A stretch of DNA of 64,000 nucleotides from Acidobacteriota bacterium (GCA_018268715.1 JAFDVZ010000002.1:987632-1051631); one strand, 5' to 3'; shown: positions 45,445 through 54,830, counted from the first letter of the stretch. Notes: a model not told the origin generated them from the sequence alone. Translations and numbers: made by a program.

Positions 45445-46710
45445 ATGGCAAAACATGGGCGAACGATTCTGGCGCTCTGTCTGGTTCTGGGCGACGCGAC
45501 TGTGCGGGCTGCGTCAACGCCCGATTTCGACCGGTTGATGACGCTTGTGCGAACAGGTTCGGCCGACCTGGCGCCCGCGCTGACCGAAGCGCTTGGCGCC
45601 GGAGCCATCGCGAAGGGAACCGCCTCCCTCAGTCGCGGTCCGGATTTTCTGTTCGCCGTCGAATCGGCCTCAACGCCAACGCTGTTCATCGACGACGCGC
45701 CAGCCGTTGTCATGCGCGGCGCCGCCGGGTCTCACATCTGGTGCGCCATCGCGCGCCTTCGCACGGCGACCACTCACGCCTTCCACTACGAAATTGACGG
45801 GAAACGTTTCGGAGGCAGGACCGACGTCATCGCCTACGGTCCCGACTCATACGAAAGGCCCGGTGTTCCCCGCGGCCAGTTACACGGCAAGTTCGTCCAC
45901 TCAAGCCGGATCTATCCCGGCATGAAGAGCGATTACTGGGTCTATGTGCCCGCTCAGTACGACGCGTCGAAGCCCGCCGCCGTCATGATCTGGCAGGATG
46001 GCGAGGTGCTCGTCCCGCGCGAGGAACCGTCGCGCGCGCAGATCGTCTTCGACAATCTGACGTACGACAAAAAGATCCCCGTCATCATCCACGTGCTCGT
46101 CTCGCCCGGTCTCACCGACGGCAAGCGCATGCGCAGCGTCGAATATGACACCGTGGACGGCGCCTACGCGCACTTCCTGCGCGACGAGATTCTCCCGGAA
46201 GTCGCCGCCAAATGGAGCCTTCGTAAGGACGCCTACAGCCGGGCCATCGCGGGCGACTCTTCCGGCGGCATCTGCTCCTTCAACGCCGCCTGGTTCGAGC
46301 CCGGTGAGTTCAGTCGCGTGCTCTCCCGCATCGGAAGCTTCACTAGCATCCAGTGTCGCCCCGGTCAGATCGACGGCGGCAACGTGTATCCGTTCAAAAT
46401 TCGAAAGGAAGCCAAGCGTAACCTCCGTGTCTGGCTCCAGGACGGCGCCAACGACCTGGAAAACGACCACGGAAGTTGGCCGCTGCAGAATATTCAAATG
46501 GCCAATTCGCTCAAGATGAAGGGCTATGACTTCCATCTCAGTTGGGGCGCCGGGACTCACAGCCGCAACGGCGGCCACGCCGAACTCGCTGAGGAATTGA
46601 TGTGGCTTTGGCGCGACTACGATCCGACGCGGACCGAGCAGTCCTATGAGATGGACCCAGCCGAAAAAGACAGACCTTATTATCGAGTAAAAGCCCTGAA
46701 CCGCGATTAA
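45445..46710 (+). CDS. Secreted esterase, enterochelin-esterase-like (CE1 clan)
   Basis: 421 residues with an N-terminal signal ('RTILALCLVLGDATVRAA'). An N-terminal beta-sandwich like that of enterochelin esterases ('TPTLFIDDAPAVVMRGAAG', 'THAFHYEIDGKRFGG') precedes an alpha/beta hydrolase: 'SDYWVYVPAQYDASKPAAVM', nucleophile serine in 'AIAGDSSGGICSFNAAW', and a late histidine in 'WGAGTHSRNGGHAEL'. In this environment a polysaccharide acyl-esterase is more likely than siderophore hydrolysis. ATG at 45445 follows AAGG at very short spacing. Confidence 0.85.
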   Translation: MAKHGRTILALCLVLGDATVRAASTPDFDRLMTLVRTGSADLAPALTEALGAGAIAKGTASLSRGPDFLFAVESASTPTLFIDDAPAVVMRGAAGSHIWCAIARLRTATTHAFHYEIDGKRFGGRTDVIAYGPDSYERPGVPRGQLHGKFVHSSRIYPGMKSDYWVYVPAQYDASKPAAVMIWQDGEVLVPREEPSRAQIVFDNLTYDKKIPVIIHVLVSPGLTDGKRMRSVEYDTVDGAYAHFLRDEILPEVAAKWSLRKDAYSRAIAGDSSGGICSFNAAWFEPGEFSRVLSRIGSFTSIQCRPGQIDGGNVYPFKIRKEAKRNLRVWLQDGANDLENDHGSWPLQNIQMANSLKMKGYDFHLSWGAGTHSRNGGHAELAEELMWLWRDYDPTRTEQSYEMDPAEKDRPYYRVKALNRD

Positions 46711-46773
46711 CGAATGAAATTGGGTTCGATTCGTCCGCGGGATCGATTACACTACAGACAACGGAAATCGGAG

Positions 46774-48561
46774 ATGCGGATTGACCCGCGAATGGCGAGC
46801 GCCTCGGCCGGGGGCTATGATCTGAAGGCGCGCCGGATTGTCCTGATTTATGTTGTGGCGGGCCTGGTCTGGATTCTCGGCAGCGATTACGTCGCCGAAG
46901 CGCTGGTGCGAGTCCCCTATCTGCCCTCGCTGAAGGGATCCCTGTTCGTCCTGACCACGGCCGCCCTGCTCCACGTGTTGCTGTCGCGCCACGCCGCCTT
47001 CATCCGCCGTTCGCAAGCCGAACTCGTCGCCACGGAGGAGCGCTTTCGCAGCGTCGTGGAACACGCTCCCACCGGCATCTTCATTCAGACGCACGAGAAG
47101 TTCCGCTATCTGAACCCGGCCGCTCTCCGGTTGTTCGGCGCCGATGTTCAGGAGGATCTGCTTGGGCGGCCGATTCTGGATCGCGTCGCCCCGGCCTTTC
47201 ACGACGTGGTTCGCCGCCGCATCGAAAGCCTGAAGACCGAACCCTTTGCGCCTCCCATGGCGCAGAAGTGGATTCGCCTGGATGGCTCCTTCGTGGACGC
47301 GGAATTAACCTCGGTCCCCTTCGACTTCGACGGCGTCGCCGGATCGATGGTGTTCTTCACCGACATCACCGACCGCCTGCGCGGCGAAGAGGAGCGGCGC
47401 GCTCTGGAGCAACAGGTGCGCCAGGCGCAACGCATGGAGAGCGTGGGGCGTCTGGCGGGCGGAGTCGCGCACGACTTCAACAACCTGCTGACGATCATCA
47501 ACGGCTATTCCGACATGCTGCTGCGCCGCACCCCTCACGACAACCCCAATTACGAAGCGATTCTGGAAGTGCACAACGCCGGCGACCGGGCCGTCGGCAT
47601 CACCCGTCAACTGCTCGCCTTCAGCCGTAAGGAGCCCCTTGCGCCGAAGATTCTCGATCCCAACCACGTGATCCGGGAAACCGAGCGCATGATGCGTCGC
47701 CTTGTCGGCGAGAACGTTTCTCTGAAGTTGCTGCTGGACCCCGCCTGCGGAACGGTGCTGGCGGATGCCGGCTCTCTCACGCAGGTGCTGTTGAATCTAG
47801 CGGCGAACGCCCGCGACGCGATGCATTCAGGCGGTGAGTTCAGCATAGAGACCGCGCCGGAAACGGTCGGCCCGGAGCGCAGCCGAAAGGTCGCCGATGC
47901 GCGCGCGGGCGACATGGTTCGCATCACGGCTCGCGACACCGGGTGCGGTATGGACGAACAGACTCGCCAGCGCATGTTTGACCCATTCTTCACCACCAAG
48001 CCGGTGGGAGAAGGCGTCGGCCTCGGGCTATCCATCGTGTACGGGATTGTGAAGAGTTCGCTTGGCTGGCTGGAGGTAGCCAGCGAGCCCGGCCGAGGCT
48101 CCTCGGTGTCGATTTATCTGCCCGCCTGCGGCGAGAGGCCGGCCGCAAATAGCGCCGCCACGCAGTCGGTCGCCCACGGCGGCCACGAAACGATCTTGCT
48201 CGTCGAGGACGAACCCGGCGTCCGGGGCTATGCGGAGATGGTGCTGACCGGCGCCGGCTATCGCGTCATCGCCTGCGCCAACGCCGACCAGGCGCTCGCC
48301 GAAAGCAGCCAGCCCATCGACCTGTTGCTCACCGACGTCATCATGCCGGGAGCATCGGGAACAGAACTGGCGCGACGCCTGGGCGACCGATCGCCCAACG
48401 TCCGCGTCATCCTGATGTCCGGCTACTCGAAGGAAAACCTGACGCCCTCGGCCACCAGCAGCCACCGGGTATTCCTACCCAAACCCTTCAGCGCCTCGGC
48501 GTTGCTGGCCGCCGTCAGAAGGGTGCTGGACGAGCCGCAACCCGCGCGGCCCGCCCCGTAG
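46774..48561 (+). CDS. PAS-domain hybrid histidine kinase with C-terminal receiver
   Basis: 595 residues. Two transmembrane helices near 20-40 and 55-70, a PAS domain (about 85-205, 'ERFRSVVEHAPTGIFIQ'), a HisKA domain with phospho-acceptor H233 in 'GGVAHDFNNLLTIINGYSDM', an ATPase domain ('NLAANARDAM', 'DTGCGMDEQT', 'VGEGVGLGLSIVYGIVK'), and a receiver with 'LLLTDVIMPG' as phospho-acceptor site. This is the NtrB-like 'HDFNN' hybrid class. No response regulator sits next to it. ATG at 46774 has a GGAG ribosome binding site; ATG at 46714 would add 20 charged residues with no ribosome binding site. Confidence 0.92.
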   Translation: MRIDPRMASASAGGYDLKARRIVLIYVVAGLVWILGSDYVAEALVRVPYLPSLKGSLFVLTTAALLHVLLSRHAAFIRRSQAELVATEERFRSVVEHAPTGIFIQTHEKFRYLNPAALRLFGADVQEDLLGRPILDRVAPAFHDVVRRRIESLKTEPFAPPMAQKWIRLDGSFVDAELTSVPFDFDGVAGSMVFFTDITDRLRGEEERRALEQQVRQAQRMESVGRLAGGVAHDFNNLLTIINGYSDMLLRRTPHDNPNYEAILEVHNAGDRAVGITRQLLAFSRKEPLAPKILDPNHVIRETERMMRRLVGENVSLKLLLDPACGTVLADAGSLTQVLLNLAANARDAMHSGGEFSIETAPETVGPERSRKVADARAGDMVRITARDTGCGMDEQTRQRMFDPFFTTKPVGEGVGLGLSIVYGIVKSSLGWLEVASEPGRGSSVSIYLPACGERPAANSAATQSVAHGGHETILLVEDEPGVRGYAEMVLTGAGYRVIACANADQALAESSQPIDLLLTDVIMPGASGTELARRLGDRSPNVRVILMSGYSKENLTPSATSSHRVFLPKPFSASALLAAVRRVLDEPQPARPAP

Positions 48562-48563
48562 CA

Positions 48564-48980
48564 TCACTTCGCGCCGAGCAGTTTCGCGGCCTTCTTCACG
48601 TCCTCGGCGCCCACCGTGATGACGCCGCCGAACTTCCCTTCGCCTCCGCACACGGCCTGTGCGGCGATCACATTGATGCCGCCCTCAGCCAGTTTGCCGA
48701 GCAGTCCGGCCAGCGCTCCGGTCTGGTCGTCGCCTTCCAGCAGGAAGGCCGTCTGTTTGGGCCCCAGAACGATGCCCGCCTTCTTGGCGGCTTTCGTCAA
48801 CGCCGCCTTGTCGGCCGCCACCAGATCGATGCGGCCTTTCTTGCCCTTGGTCGGATAGCCCCAGACGGCTACCAGGCCGACGCCGGCGTCGCGGAACACA
48901 CCCAGGGCTTTGGCGCCTTCTCCCGTCTTATGCGCGATTTCGATGGAAAATAGATCGACTTTGCGAATGGATTCTGCCAT
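48564..48980 (-). CDS. ACT-domain-like small protein
   Basis: 138 residues. The pattern 'EIAHKTGEGAKALGVFRDAG' and 'DDQTGALAGLLGKLAEGGIN' repeats the beta-alpha-beta start of ACT domains ('d.pG.la.ll..l...gin'), so it probably contains two ACT-like modules and binds a small ligand such as an amino acid. No catalytic domain is attached. A TTGACT-17-TATCGT promoter ends so near the ATG at 48980 that the mRNA should be leaderless or almost so. The convergent kinase gene ends 2 nt away. Confidence 0.75.
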   Translation of the reverse strand: MAESIRKVDLFSIEIAHKTGEGAKALGVFRDAGVGLVAVWGYPTKGKKGRIDLVAADKAALTKAAKKAGIVLGPKQTAFLLEGDDQTGALAGLLGKLAEGGINVIAAQAVCGGEGKFGGVITVGAEDVKKAAKLLGAK

Positions 48981-48989
48981 TTGAGCGCC

Positions 48990-49018
48990 ACGATAGCGTA
49001 TGCGCCGCGGCGAGTCAA
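48990..49018 (-). promoter_or_regulatory. Promoter of ACT-like gene, leaderless type
   Basis: Minus-strand TTGACT (49018-49013) and TATCGT (48995-48990) with 17-bp spacing. With the usual 6-7 nt from -10 to +1, transcription begins at about 48983, only about 2-3 nt before the ATG at 48980, leaving no room for a Shine-Dalgarno sequence. Confidence 0.6.
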
Positions 49019-49028
49019 GACAATTCAC

Positions 49029-49043
49029 GCTGTCTTCGACAGC
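49029..49043. repeat. Short inverted repeat downstream of tRNA-Glu
   Basis: Perfect 6-bp arms gctgtc/gacagc with a 3-nt loop, about 55 nt past the tRNA 3' end and 10 nt upstream of the -35 of the ACT-like gene. No T run follows, so it may be a weak processing or termination hairpin or an operator. Confidence 0.3.
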
Positions 49044-49098
49044 CAGAAGCATCGGAAGAGGGATTATGCGTCCGCACTGTCGCGGAGAAGGAGAGGAT

Positions 49099-49173
49099 TG
49101 GTAGCGCTAACGGGAATCGAACCCGTATTTAAGCCTTGAGAGGGCTCCGTCCTAACCGTTAGACGATAGCGCC
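49099..49173 (-). tRNA. tRNA-Glu (anticodon CUC), CCA encoded
   Basis: Read on the minus strand, the 75-nt sequence folds into a full cloverleaf: acceptor stem GGCGCTA with TAGCGCT (first pair G-U), D-arm, anticodon stem GAGCC/GGCTT with loop CTCTCAA giving anticodon CTC, and T-arm ACGGG-TTCGAAT-CCCGT. The 3' CCA is encoded at 49101-49099. It decodes GAG. A promoter lies just upstream. Confidence 0.97.
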
Positions 49174-49187
49174 ACAGGTCAGTATCC

Positions 49188-49217
49188 ATCATACCTCGCA
49201 CGGCGCACCCTTGACAA
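49188..49217 (-). promoter_or_regulatory. Promoter of tRNA-Glu
   Basis: Minus-strand TTGTCA (49217-49212) and TATGAT (49193-49188) with 18-bp spacing, ending about 15 nt before the tRNA 5' end. The resulting 5' leader would be about 8 nt and removed by RNase P. Confidence 0.65.
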
Positions 49218-49284
49218 AGGCGCTATTCGGGCCAAAGTCCGCGACCGTTCCGCCGATAAGCACTAACAGCGAGCGAACCCCAAC

Positions 49285-50319
49285 GTGTCCACCGACGCCG
49301 CACCCGCTGTCCCGCGAAAGCTCTACGCCATCCCCGCGTTCCCTCCCATCGCCGCGCGGCTGATGGCCACCTTCGCACGCAGCGACATCGAACTGCGGTC
49401 CGTCGCCGACCTCATCGCCAGCGAACCGACCTTCGGCAGCCGCGTGCTCCAGTTCGCCAACTCCGCCCGCTTCAGCTTCAACTCAAAAATCACCAGCGTC
49501 CGCCACGCCGTCTCGATGCTCGGCATCGAAGAAGTCCGCAACGCCACCACCACGCTCGCCATGGCCTCCTATTACCGGTCCTCGGCGGTCGAACTGGTGC
49601 GATGCTGGCGGCACACGATCGCCTGCGCGCTGCTCGCCGAGGAGATCGCTAAAGCCACCGGGCAGTTCCGCGACCAGGCCTACACGGCGGGCGTGCTGCA
49701 CGACATCGGCCGGCTGGGCCTGCTCGCCGCCTACCCCAGCGAATACCAGCAGACGGTGCGCGACGCCGCCGAGCACGCGCTCGATCTGCTCGACTACGAG
49801 CGCGAAAAATTCGGGCTCGACCACTGCGAGGCCGGGCGTTGGCTGGCTGAGCGCTGGGCCCTGCCGGAGGACTTCCGCGTAATCGCCGGCCGCCACCACG
49901 ATCCGCCGGACGGATCGCCCTTCGACCTGTGCACGCTGGTCCACGTCGCCTGCCGCCTGGCCGACCACCTGGATTACGACGTCACCCGTCCGCTGCGCCC
50001 GGTCGAACTCGACGAACTGCTCGCCCCACTGCCCGAACCCGCGCGAAGGCGGCTGACCGAGGAGATGGACCGCATCCGCAAGGCGATCGAACTGCACATC
50101 GCCGAATACGGCGCGTTTCTGCCGGAAACCGCCAAGGCGGCGCGCGAGGAAAGCCCCGAACAGGCGATCGCCGAACTCCAGTTGTCCAACGAGTTCACGG
50201 TGTGTCTGCCGGATGCCGCGCCGTCCAGCGACTCGGGCGGCGGAGCCTGGAAGAACGCGGCGCTGCTCGCGATCGCGGCGGCGCTCGGCGGATGGGCCTG
50301 GTTCACCTGGATGCGTTGA
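49285..50319 (+). CDS. HDOD-domain protein with C-terminal membrane anchor
   Basis: 344 residues. HDOD signature parts: 'AIPAFPPIAARLMATF' near the start, 'IASEPTFGSRVLQFANSARF', 'ITSVRHAVSMLGIEEVRN', and an HD-like 'AGVLHDIGRLGLLA' followed by 'DHCEAGRWLAERWALPEDF' and 'IAGRHHDPP'. Such proteins act in signalling and stress regulation and are often linked to cyclic dinucleotides. Because both the HD pair and later histidines are kept, phosphohydrolase activity is possible. A single hydrophobic segment at 324-341 is the likely anchor. Start is GTG at 49285; the ribosome binding site is poor. Confidence 0.87.
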   Translation: MSTDAAPAVPRKLYAIPAFPPIAARLMATFARSDIELRSVADLIASEPTFGSRVLQFANSARFSFNSKITSVRHAVSMLGIEEVRNATTTLAMASYYRSSAVELVRCWRHTIACALLAEEIAKATGQFRDQAYTAGVLHDIGRLGLLAAYPSEYQQTVRDAAEHALDLLDYEREKFGLDHCEAGRWLAERWALPEDFRVIAGRHHDPPDGSPFDLCTLVHVACRLADHLDYDVTRPLRPVELDELLAPLPEPARRRLTEEMDRIRKAIELHIAEYGAFLPETAKAAREESPEQAIAELQLSNEFTVCLPDAAPSSDSGGGAWKNAALLAIAAALGGWAWFTWMR

Positions 50320-50322
50320 ACG

Positions 50323-51387
50323 TCAGCGGCTGGAGCGCAGCTCGCGGAACAACTCGCGGAAACACTGCACCGATTCGGACGCCTCCACGCCGGGTGGCGG
50401 ACCTTCCTTAAAGTAGGCCTGCACGAAGGGCGCGAATCCCACCCAGGTGGTGTGCAGCATGCCCAGCATACGGTCGCGATTCTTCGCCGTCGAATGGGCG
50501 CGCACATCGCGAATCTGCGCCAACTGCGCGAGCGCCACCGACGTCTTGCGCCACGGTGAACTCACCACGCGGAAGCCCGACAGAGCGAAGTGCGCCGCGG
50601 TGGGATGCGCCTGCTCATAGTGCCAGTCCGTGATGACGACGTCCTTGGGGATCAGCCGCAGCGCCGGCTCGGTCTGATTCTCGCTCGCCTCCCACTTGCC
50701 GATGCCGGTCTCGACGCCGTCGATGAAGCGGTCGCCCCACATCCACATCTCCTTGCCGCGCGCGGCCAGGTGATCATGGACGGCCTGCACCTCGCCGGCA
50801 AACAGCTCCGCGCGATTCTTCCCCCGGCAGCGCGGGCAATCCGCCTCGCCCAGCAGGAACACCTCGTCCATGCCCGCATGAAATGCGTCCGCGCCGGCGG
50901 CGTCCACCAGTTCGTCGATCAGATCGAACAGCACGGCGTGCAGGCGCGGATGCAGCGGACAGTAGCTGCGGCAGTAGATGCCCTGGTTATCCGGATACTT
51001 GCCCTCGGTCTCGTCGAACTCCGGGTGCGAGCGCAGCAGCCCGAACGTCGTCTTCGCCCACGACTGGTGGCCCAGCAGGTTGATCATCGGGATCAGCCGC
51101 ACGTTCGCCGCGCGGCAGGCGGCGGCCAGTTCCCGCACCTGGTCAAGCGACAGCGCGTCGGCGTCCACCACCTCCGGATGGCTCGCATACCGCACATGGT
51201 AGTTGAACTCCAGGATCAGCAGATTCGCGCCCTCCTTGGGCAGCGCCTCCTGAATGAAGCGCAGCGCGAGCGGCATATCCTCGGGCTTGGGCGCCGGCAG
51301 ATGGATGCCGCGCACCGGCAACGGCTGAGCGCCGGCAAGCGCGGCGAAGGCGAACCACAGCGGGATGAAGCGGCGTAGCAGGGTCAT
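50323..51387 (-). CDS. Secreted GH20 beta-N-acetylhexosaminidase family protein
   Basis: 354 residues with signal peptide (MTLLRRFIPLWFAFAALAGA). A compact GH20 barrel: 'LLILEFNYHVRYASHPEV', 'NVRLIPMINLLGHQSW', and the catalytic Asp-Glu in 'FHAGMDEVFLLG'. 'WMWGDRFID' and 'ITDWHYEQA' are later barrel strands. The usual N-terminal GH20b domain is absent. 'CPRCRGKNR' is a small cysteine pair within the barrel. ATG at 51387 has GAGAG at good spacing; ATG at 51399 is an alternative. Confidence 0.85.
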   Translation of the reverse strand: MTLLRRFIPLWFAFAALAGAQPLPVRGIHLPAPKPEDMPLALRFIQEALPKEGANLLILEFNYHVRYASHPEVVDADALSLDQVRELAAACRAANVRLIPMINLLGHQSWAKTTFGLLRSHPEFDETEGKYPDNQGIYCRSYCPLHPRLHAVLFDLIDELVDAAGADAFHAGMDEVFLLGEADCPRCRGKNRAELFAGEVQAVHDHLAARGKEMWMWGDRFIDGVETGIGKWEASENQTEPALRLIPKDVVITDWHYEQAHPTAAHFALSGFRVVSSPWRKTSVALAQLAQIRDVRAHSTAKNRDRMLGMLHTTWVGFAPFVQAYFKEGPPPGVEASESVQCFRELFRELRSSR

Positions 51388-51466
51388 GGCCGCTCTCATT
51401 GTATATAGCGCCGAGCCCGTCAGCGTGGCCCGCCACGCCGTTTGATACCATGACTGACACCGCACG

Positions 51467-52342
51467 ATGAACGACCTCGCCACCATCCACGGCCTGTGCA
51501 CGAATCTCTTCGAAAAGCCCGCCACGCCCGCCGCCTGGGACCGTTTCCGTCTCACCGGCGAGCAGGTGGCCCAGTTCCACCGCGACGGCTACCTGGGCGG
51601 CGTCCGCGTGCTCGACGACGCGCAGGTGGACGCCCTCCGCGAGCAGTTAACGCGCCTGATGGACCCGGCCCATCCGCGCCACTCGCTGTTCTACGAGTTC
51701 CACAGCAACGAAAGCCCGAACGCCGACACGGTGCTGTTTCACGCCCTCGGCGCCTGGCGCATCGAGACGGCGTTCCACGACGTGCTGTGGAATCCCGCCT
51801 TCCTGATGCCCGCGTCGCAACTGCTCGGCGGCGCGGTCCGCTTCTGGCACGATCAGCTATTCTGCAAGCCCGCCCATCACGGCGGAGTCGTCGCCTGGCA
51901 CCAGGACTACTCCTATTGGACCCGCACCATTCCGCTCGCGCACCTCACCTGCTGGATGGCGCTCGACGACAGCACCACGGAAAACGGCTGTCTCTACTAC
52001 GTGCCCGGCAGCCACACGTGGTCCCTGCTGCCCATCACGGGCTTGGCCGGCGACATGCGCGCCGTCGAGTCGGTGCTGACGCCCCAGCAGCGGGACGCCT
52101 TCCGGCCCGTGCCCGTCGAACTCCGCAAGGGCGAATGCTCATTCCACCACGCGCTCACCATGCACGGCTCTTATGAAAACCGCAGCGCCCGCCCGCGCCG
52201 GGCCACGCTCGTGAACGTGTTCCGCGACGGCGTCCAGTCCGCCTCCGACGAGGAGCTGTTAACCGGCGTCCCGCCCGTGCCCACCGGCCAGCCCATGCGC
52301 GGCCCGTTCTTCCCCTTGCTCTACGACCCTCTTCATCCGTGA
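51467..52342 (+). CDS. Phytanoyl-CoA dioxygenase (PhyH) family protein
   Basis: 291 residues, non-haem Fe(II)/2-oxoglutarate oxygenase. The iron triad is seen as H-x-D in '[11 protein letters not shown]' and a distal histidine in '[14 protein letters not shown]', whose following arginine binds 2-oxoglutarate. The N-terminal '[17 protein letters not shown]' is a PhyH-family opening. Substrate unknown; bacterial members hydroxylate lipids, amino acids or natural products. The divergent GH20 gene starts 79 nt upstream. Confidence 0.9.
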   Translation: MNDLATIHGLCTNLFEKPATPAAWDRFRLTGEQVAQFHRDGYLGGVRVLDDAQVDALREQLTRLMDPAHPRHSLFYEFHSNESPNADTVLFHALGAWRIETAFHDVLWNPAFLMPASQLLGGAVRFWHDQLFCKPAHHGGVVAWHQDYSYWTRTIPLAHLTCWMALDDSTTENGCLYYVPGSHTWSLLPITGLAGDMRAVESVLTPQQRDAFRPVPVELRKGECSFHHALTMHGSYENRSARPRRATLVNVFRDGVQSASDEELLTGVPPVPTGQPMRGPFFPLLYDPLHP

Positions 52343-52354
52343 GCTCGCCGCCCG

Positions 52355-54829
52355 TCACCGCCCCAGTTCGACGGTAAGCGCCGTCCGCTCGAACTCGCTC
52401 CAGGGAATGAAACGCTTCCGCGGCGCCCCATCGGCCCTGCGGATCGTCAGGCTAACGTTCGCCCGCCGTATGCGCAGGTTGCTGATCTCGACATCTCCCA
52501 ACGCCTCGGGAACATGCGGCTCAAACGTCACGCCCTGGCGCGAAGGCTCGATGCCCGCAACCCCGGAAAACAGCATGCGCAGATAAGCCGATGCGGCCCA
52601 ACTCTGCCGCGGTTGGGACTCCCACAACCCGATCCCGCGCCCTCCCCGCTCCTGCAATCCGCCATAAACCGCGCCCGTCAACGGATGATAGATTTCGGCG
52701 AACTGCCGGTCCCGCACCGCATGCGCGGCCAACTGCGACAGCTCATGCCACAGCATCGCCACGTCGCCCCGCCGGGCCGCCGCATCCGCCCACATACCCT
52801 GTATCTGCGGCCACACGGTCCCAGCGTGCCGGCTGAAATCGGCCGAGCCCTCCTTGCGATACCGCGGATAGTCCGGCCACACCGCGGGGACGCCCGCGGG
52901 CATGACGGTCTGCGCGCCGAGTACGGCCCGGCCGCGCGTCTCATCGGCCACGCCGAACAACAGCACGTACGCGTTGCCCAGCGCCTCCTGCCGGTCGCTT
53001 GCGCCGAACGGTCCGGTGAGGAAGCGGTAACGGTCCCCGGTCCACAGCACGGTGTTGATCGCCTGTCGCAGATGCTCCGCCTTGCGCGCCCATTCCGGAT
53101 CGACCATCTCGCCCAACTCCGCCGCCATCTCAATGCGTACACGGTACGCGTTGTAGTACAGGCAATTCGTCGACAACGCCTTCATCGGGATCCCGTACCC
53201 GCGCGGCGCCTTGCGATCGGGATTGTGGCGAGGCCACGTATTGATTCCACTCTCGCCGTTCGCGCCGGCGTACTCATCGGGATAAGCGGCCACCCCGTCG
53301 CTCCAACCGGGCCCGCGAAACAACCCATCGGCGGCGTCGAACTCCGTGTCTTCGTAGTAGGCAAGCGAGTTCGTCACCGCCTCTTTCGCGATGCTCAGAA
53401 ACTCGCGATCCCCGGTCAGCAGGTAGTAACGCCAGGCGCCGGTGGCCCACACGATAGCGTCCCAATACTGATCTCCGCCGATGATGCGGACCCCCTGCGG
53501 CGTCCGTTCGAGCACGGCCAGCAGCGTATTGCGAGCCGCCTCGGGAGCAATCAGCGGCAACCCGTTCCAGGCGTTCACAGCCGCGTCGCGCGTCCACGGC
53601 GTGTTGTATCCTAACCCCGCCAGCAGCACCGGCGCGGGCGCCTCGAGCAGCCCCGAACGGTACATGGCGATGTTGCCCGCCAGGTCGCCGATCGCGATGC
53701 GATAGGCCGTGTCCACGGTGCGATCGCCGGTCCGCACCGCCGGCGTGCGGAACTCGACGGCCGCCGGATTCGCCGTCAGCCATTCGGCGTCGAAGCGAGC
53801 GAATTCGATCCGTTCAATCGAGCTCCGCTCGCCGGCTTCATACAGCACGCCGATGGTCCCGTCGCTCAGTGCGATCACCGTGGAGTAGGCGGCCGGGCCT
53901 TCATGAATCACCCGCGAAACCGGCCATGTGCGAGCGCCATCCCGGCTCATGCGGATGGTCAGCCGTTCGCGTTTCGTCGCGCTGGCGGCGTTGGTGAACA
54001 GCACCGCATCTCCAAAGCGCGTAATGCCGGCGTTGCAGCTCGGATCCACCAGCACGGCGTCGTGCGACATCGCGCCGAACGTCACGCCCCCGTCATGGGA
54101 AATCGCAATCGCGCGCGTCTTGCCGTTGCGCATGTTCTGCATCACCACACCGCCGGCGAGCTCGACGGCATGGCTCTCATCGGTGTCCGATCCGCCCGCC
54201 GAACCCGCGCGCCACGTCTTGCCGTGATCGTCGCTATAGACATTGCGCGATCCCACCACGCCCTGCGCATCGCGCGTCACCAGCGGAACCAGCAGCCGTC
54301 CGCTCGTCAGTTGGTGATTCGTGCCGGAGGTCGCGAACATGCCCTTCCAGGAAGGATCGCGGAACTGCGGCGACACGTCTTCGGGCTCCGACCACGTCTC
54401 GCCGTCATCGTCGGAGTGCATGGCGTGAACCTCCAGCGCGGTCGCCGTTGCTGTTCCAAAACCCACTCCCGGCCCGCCGTACGCATGGAAGCACCACACG
54501 CGCCCATTCGTGCGATCGACCAGCAGCGAAGCGTCGCCCACGCCGCCCGCCTTCACTGCGTACAACGTACGCGTCGGAGTCCACGTGCGGCCCTGATCAA
54601 AACTCCGCCGTATGACCAGCGAGATTCGCGCCGGCAGATCGCCGGTCCCGTCGTGCCGCGCGTCCGCCACGGCGATCAGCGTCCCCTTGCGCGTCTCCGC
54701 CAGGGCCGGGATGCGATACGTGTGTACGCCGCCCTCGCCCTGTCGAAACAGCACCGTCTGTTGAAACAGCGGCCCGGCCGTCAACCCGGCCGCCGCAAGA
54801 AGGGTAAGAAACGCGGTTCGCGATACCAT
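52355..54829 (-). CDS. Sialidase (GH33-like) fused to (alpha/alpha)6-barrel glycosidase
   Basis: 824 residues with signal peptide (MVSRTAFLTLLAAAGLTAG). Residues about 25-395 form a six-blade sialidase: 'HTYRIPALAE' (YRIP arginine R39), Asp-boxes such as 'SFDQGRTW', 'SDDDGETWS', 'SDDHGKTWR' and 'SRDGARTWP'. Residues about 400-790 are an (alpha/alpha)6 domain like GH37/GH63/GH95-type enzymes: 'GYNTPWTRDAAVNAWNGLPL', 'GDQYWDAIVWATGAWRYYL', 'GTVWPQIQGMWADAAARRGD'. The C-terminus is a beta domain. The ATG at 54829 lies directly against the divergent start at 54831; in-frame ATGs at 54832, 54844 and 54877 also exist. Confidence 0.84.
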   Translation of the reverse strand: MVSRTAFLTLLAAAGLTAGPLFQQTVLFRQGEGGVHTYRIPALAETRKGTLIAVADARHDGTGDLPARISLVIRRSFDQGRTWTPTRTLYAVKAGGVGDASLLVDRTNGRVWCFHAYGGPGVGFGTATATALEVHAMHSDDDGETWSEPEDVSPQFRDPSWKGMFATSGTNHQLTSGRLLVPLVTRDAQGVVGSRNVYSDDHGKTWRAGSAGGSDTDESHAVELAGGVVMQNMRNGKTRAIAISHDGGVTFGAMSHDAVLVDPSCNAGITRFGDAVLFTNAASATKRERLTIRMSRDGARTWPVSRVIHEGPAAYSTVIALSDGTIGVLYEAGERSSIERIEFARFDAEWLTANPAAVEFRTPAVRTGDRTVDTAYRIAIGDLAGNIAMYRSGLLEAPAPVLLAGLGYNTPWTRDAAVNAWNGLPLIAPEAARNTLLAVLERTPQGVRIIGGDQYWDAIVWATGAWRYYLLTGDREFLSIAKEAVTNSLAYYEDTEFDAADGLFRGPGWSDGVAAYPDEYAGANGESGINTWPRHNPDRKAPRGYGIPMKALSTNCLYYNAYRVRIEMAAELGEMVDPEWARKAEHLRQAINTVLWTGDRYRFLTGPFGASDRQEALGNAYVLLFGVADETRGRAVLGAQTVMPAGVPAVWPDYPRYRKEGSADFSRHAGTVWPQIQGMWADAAARRGDVAMLWHELSQLAAHAVRDRQFAEIYHPLTGAVYGGLQERGGRGIGLWESQPRQSWAASAYLRMLFSGVAGIEPSRQGVTFEPHVPEALGDVEISNLRIRRANVSLTIRRADGAPRKRFIPWSEFERTALTVELGR

Positions 54830-54830
54830 C

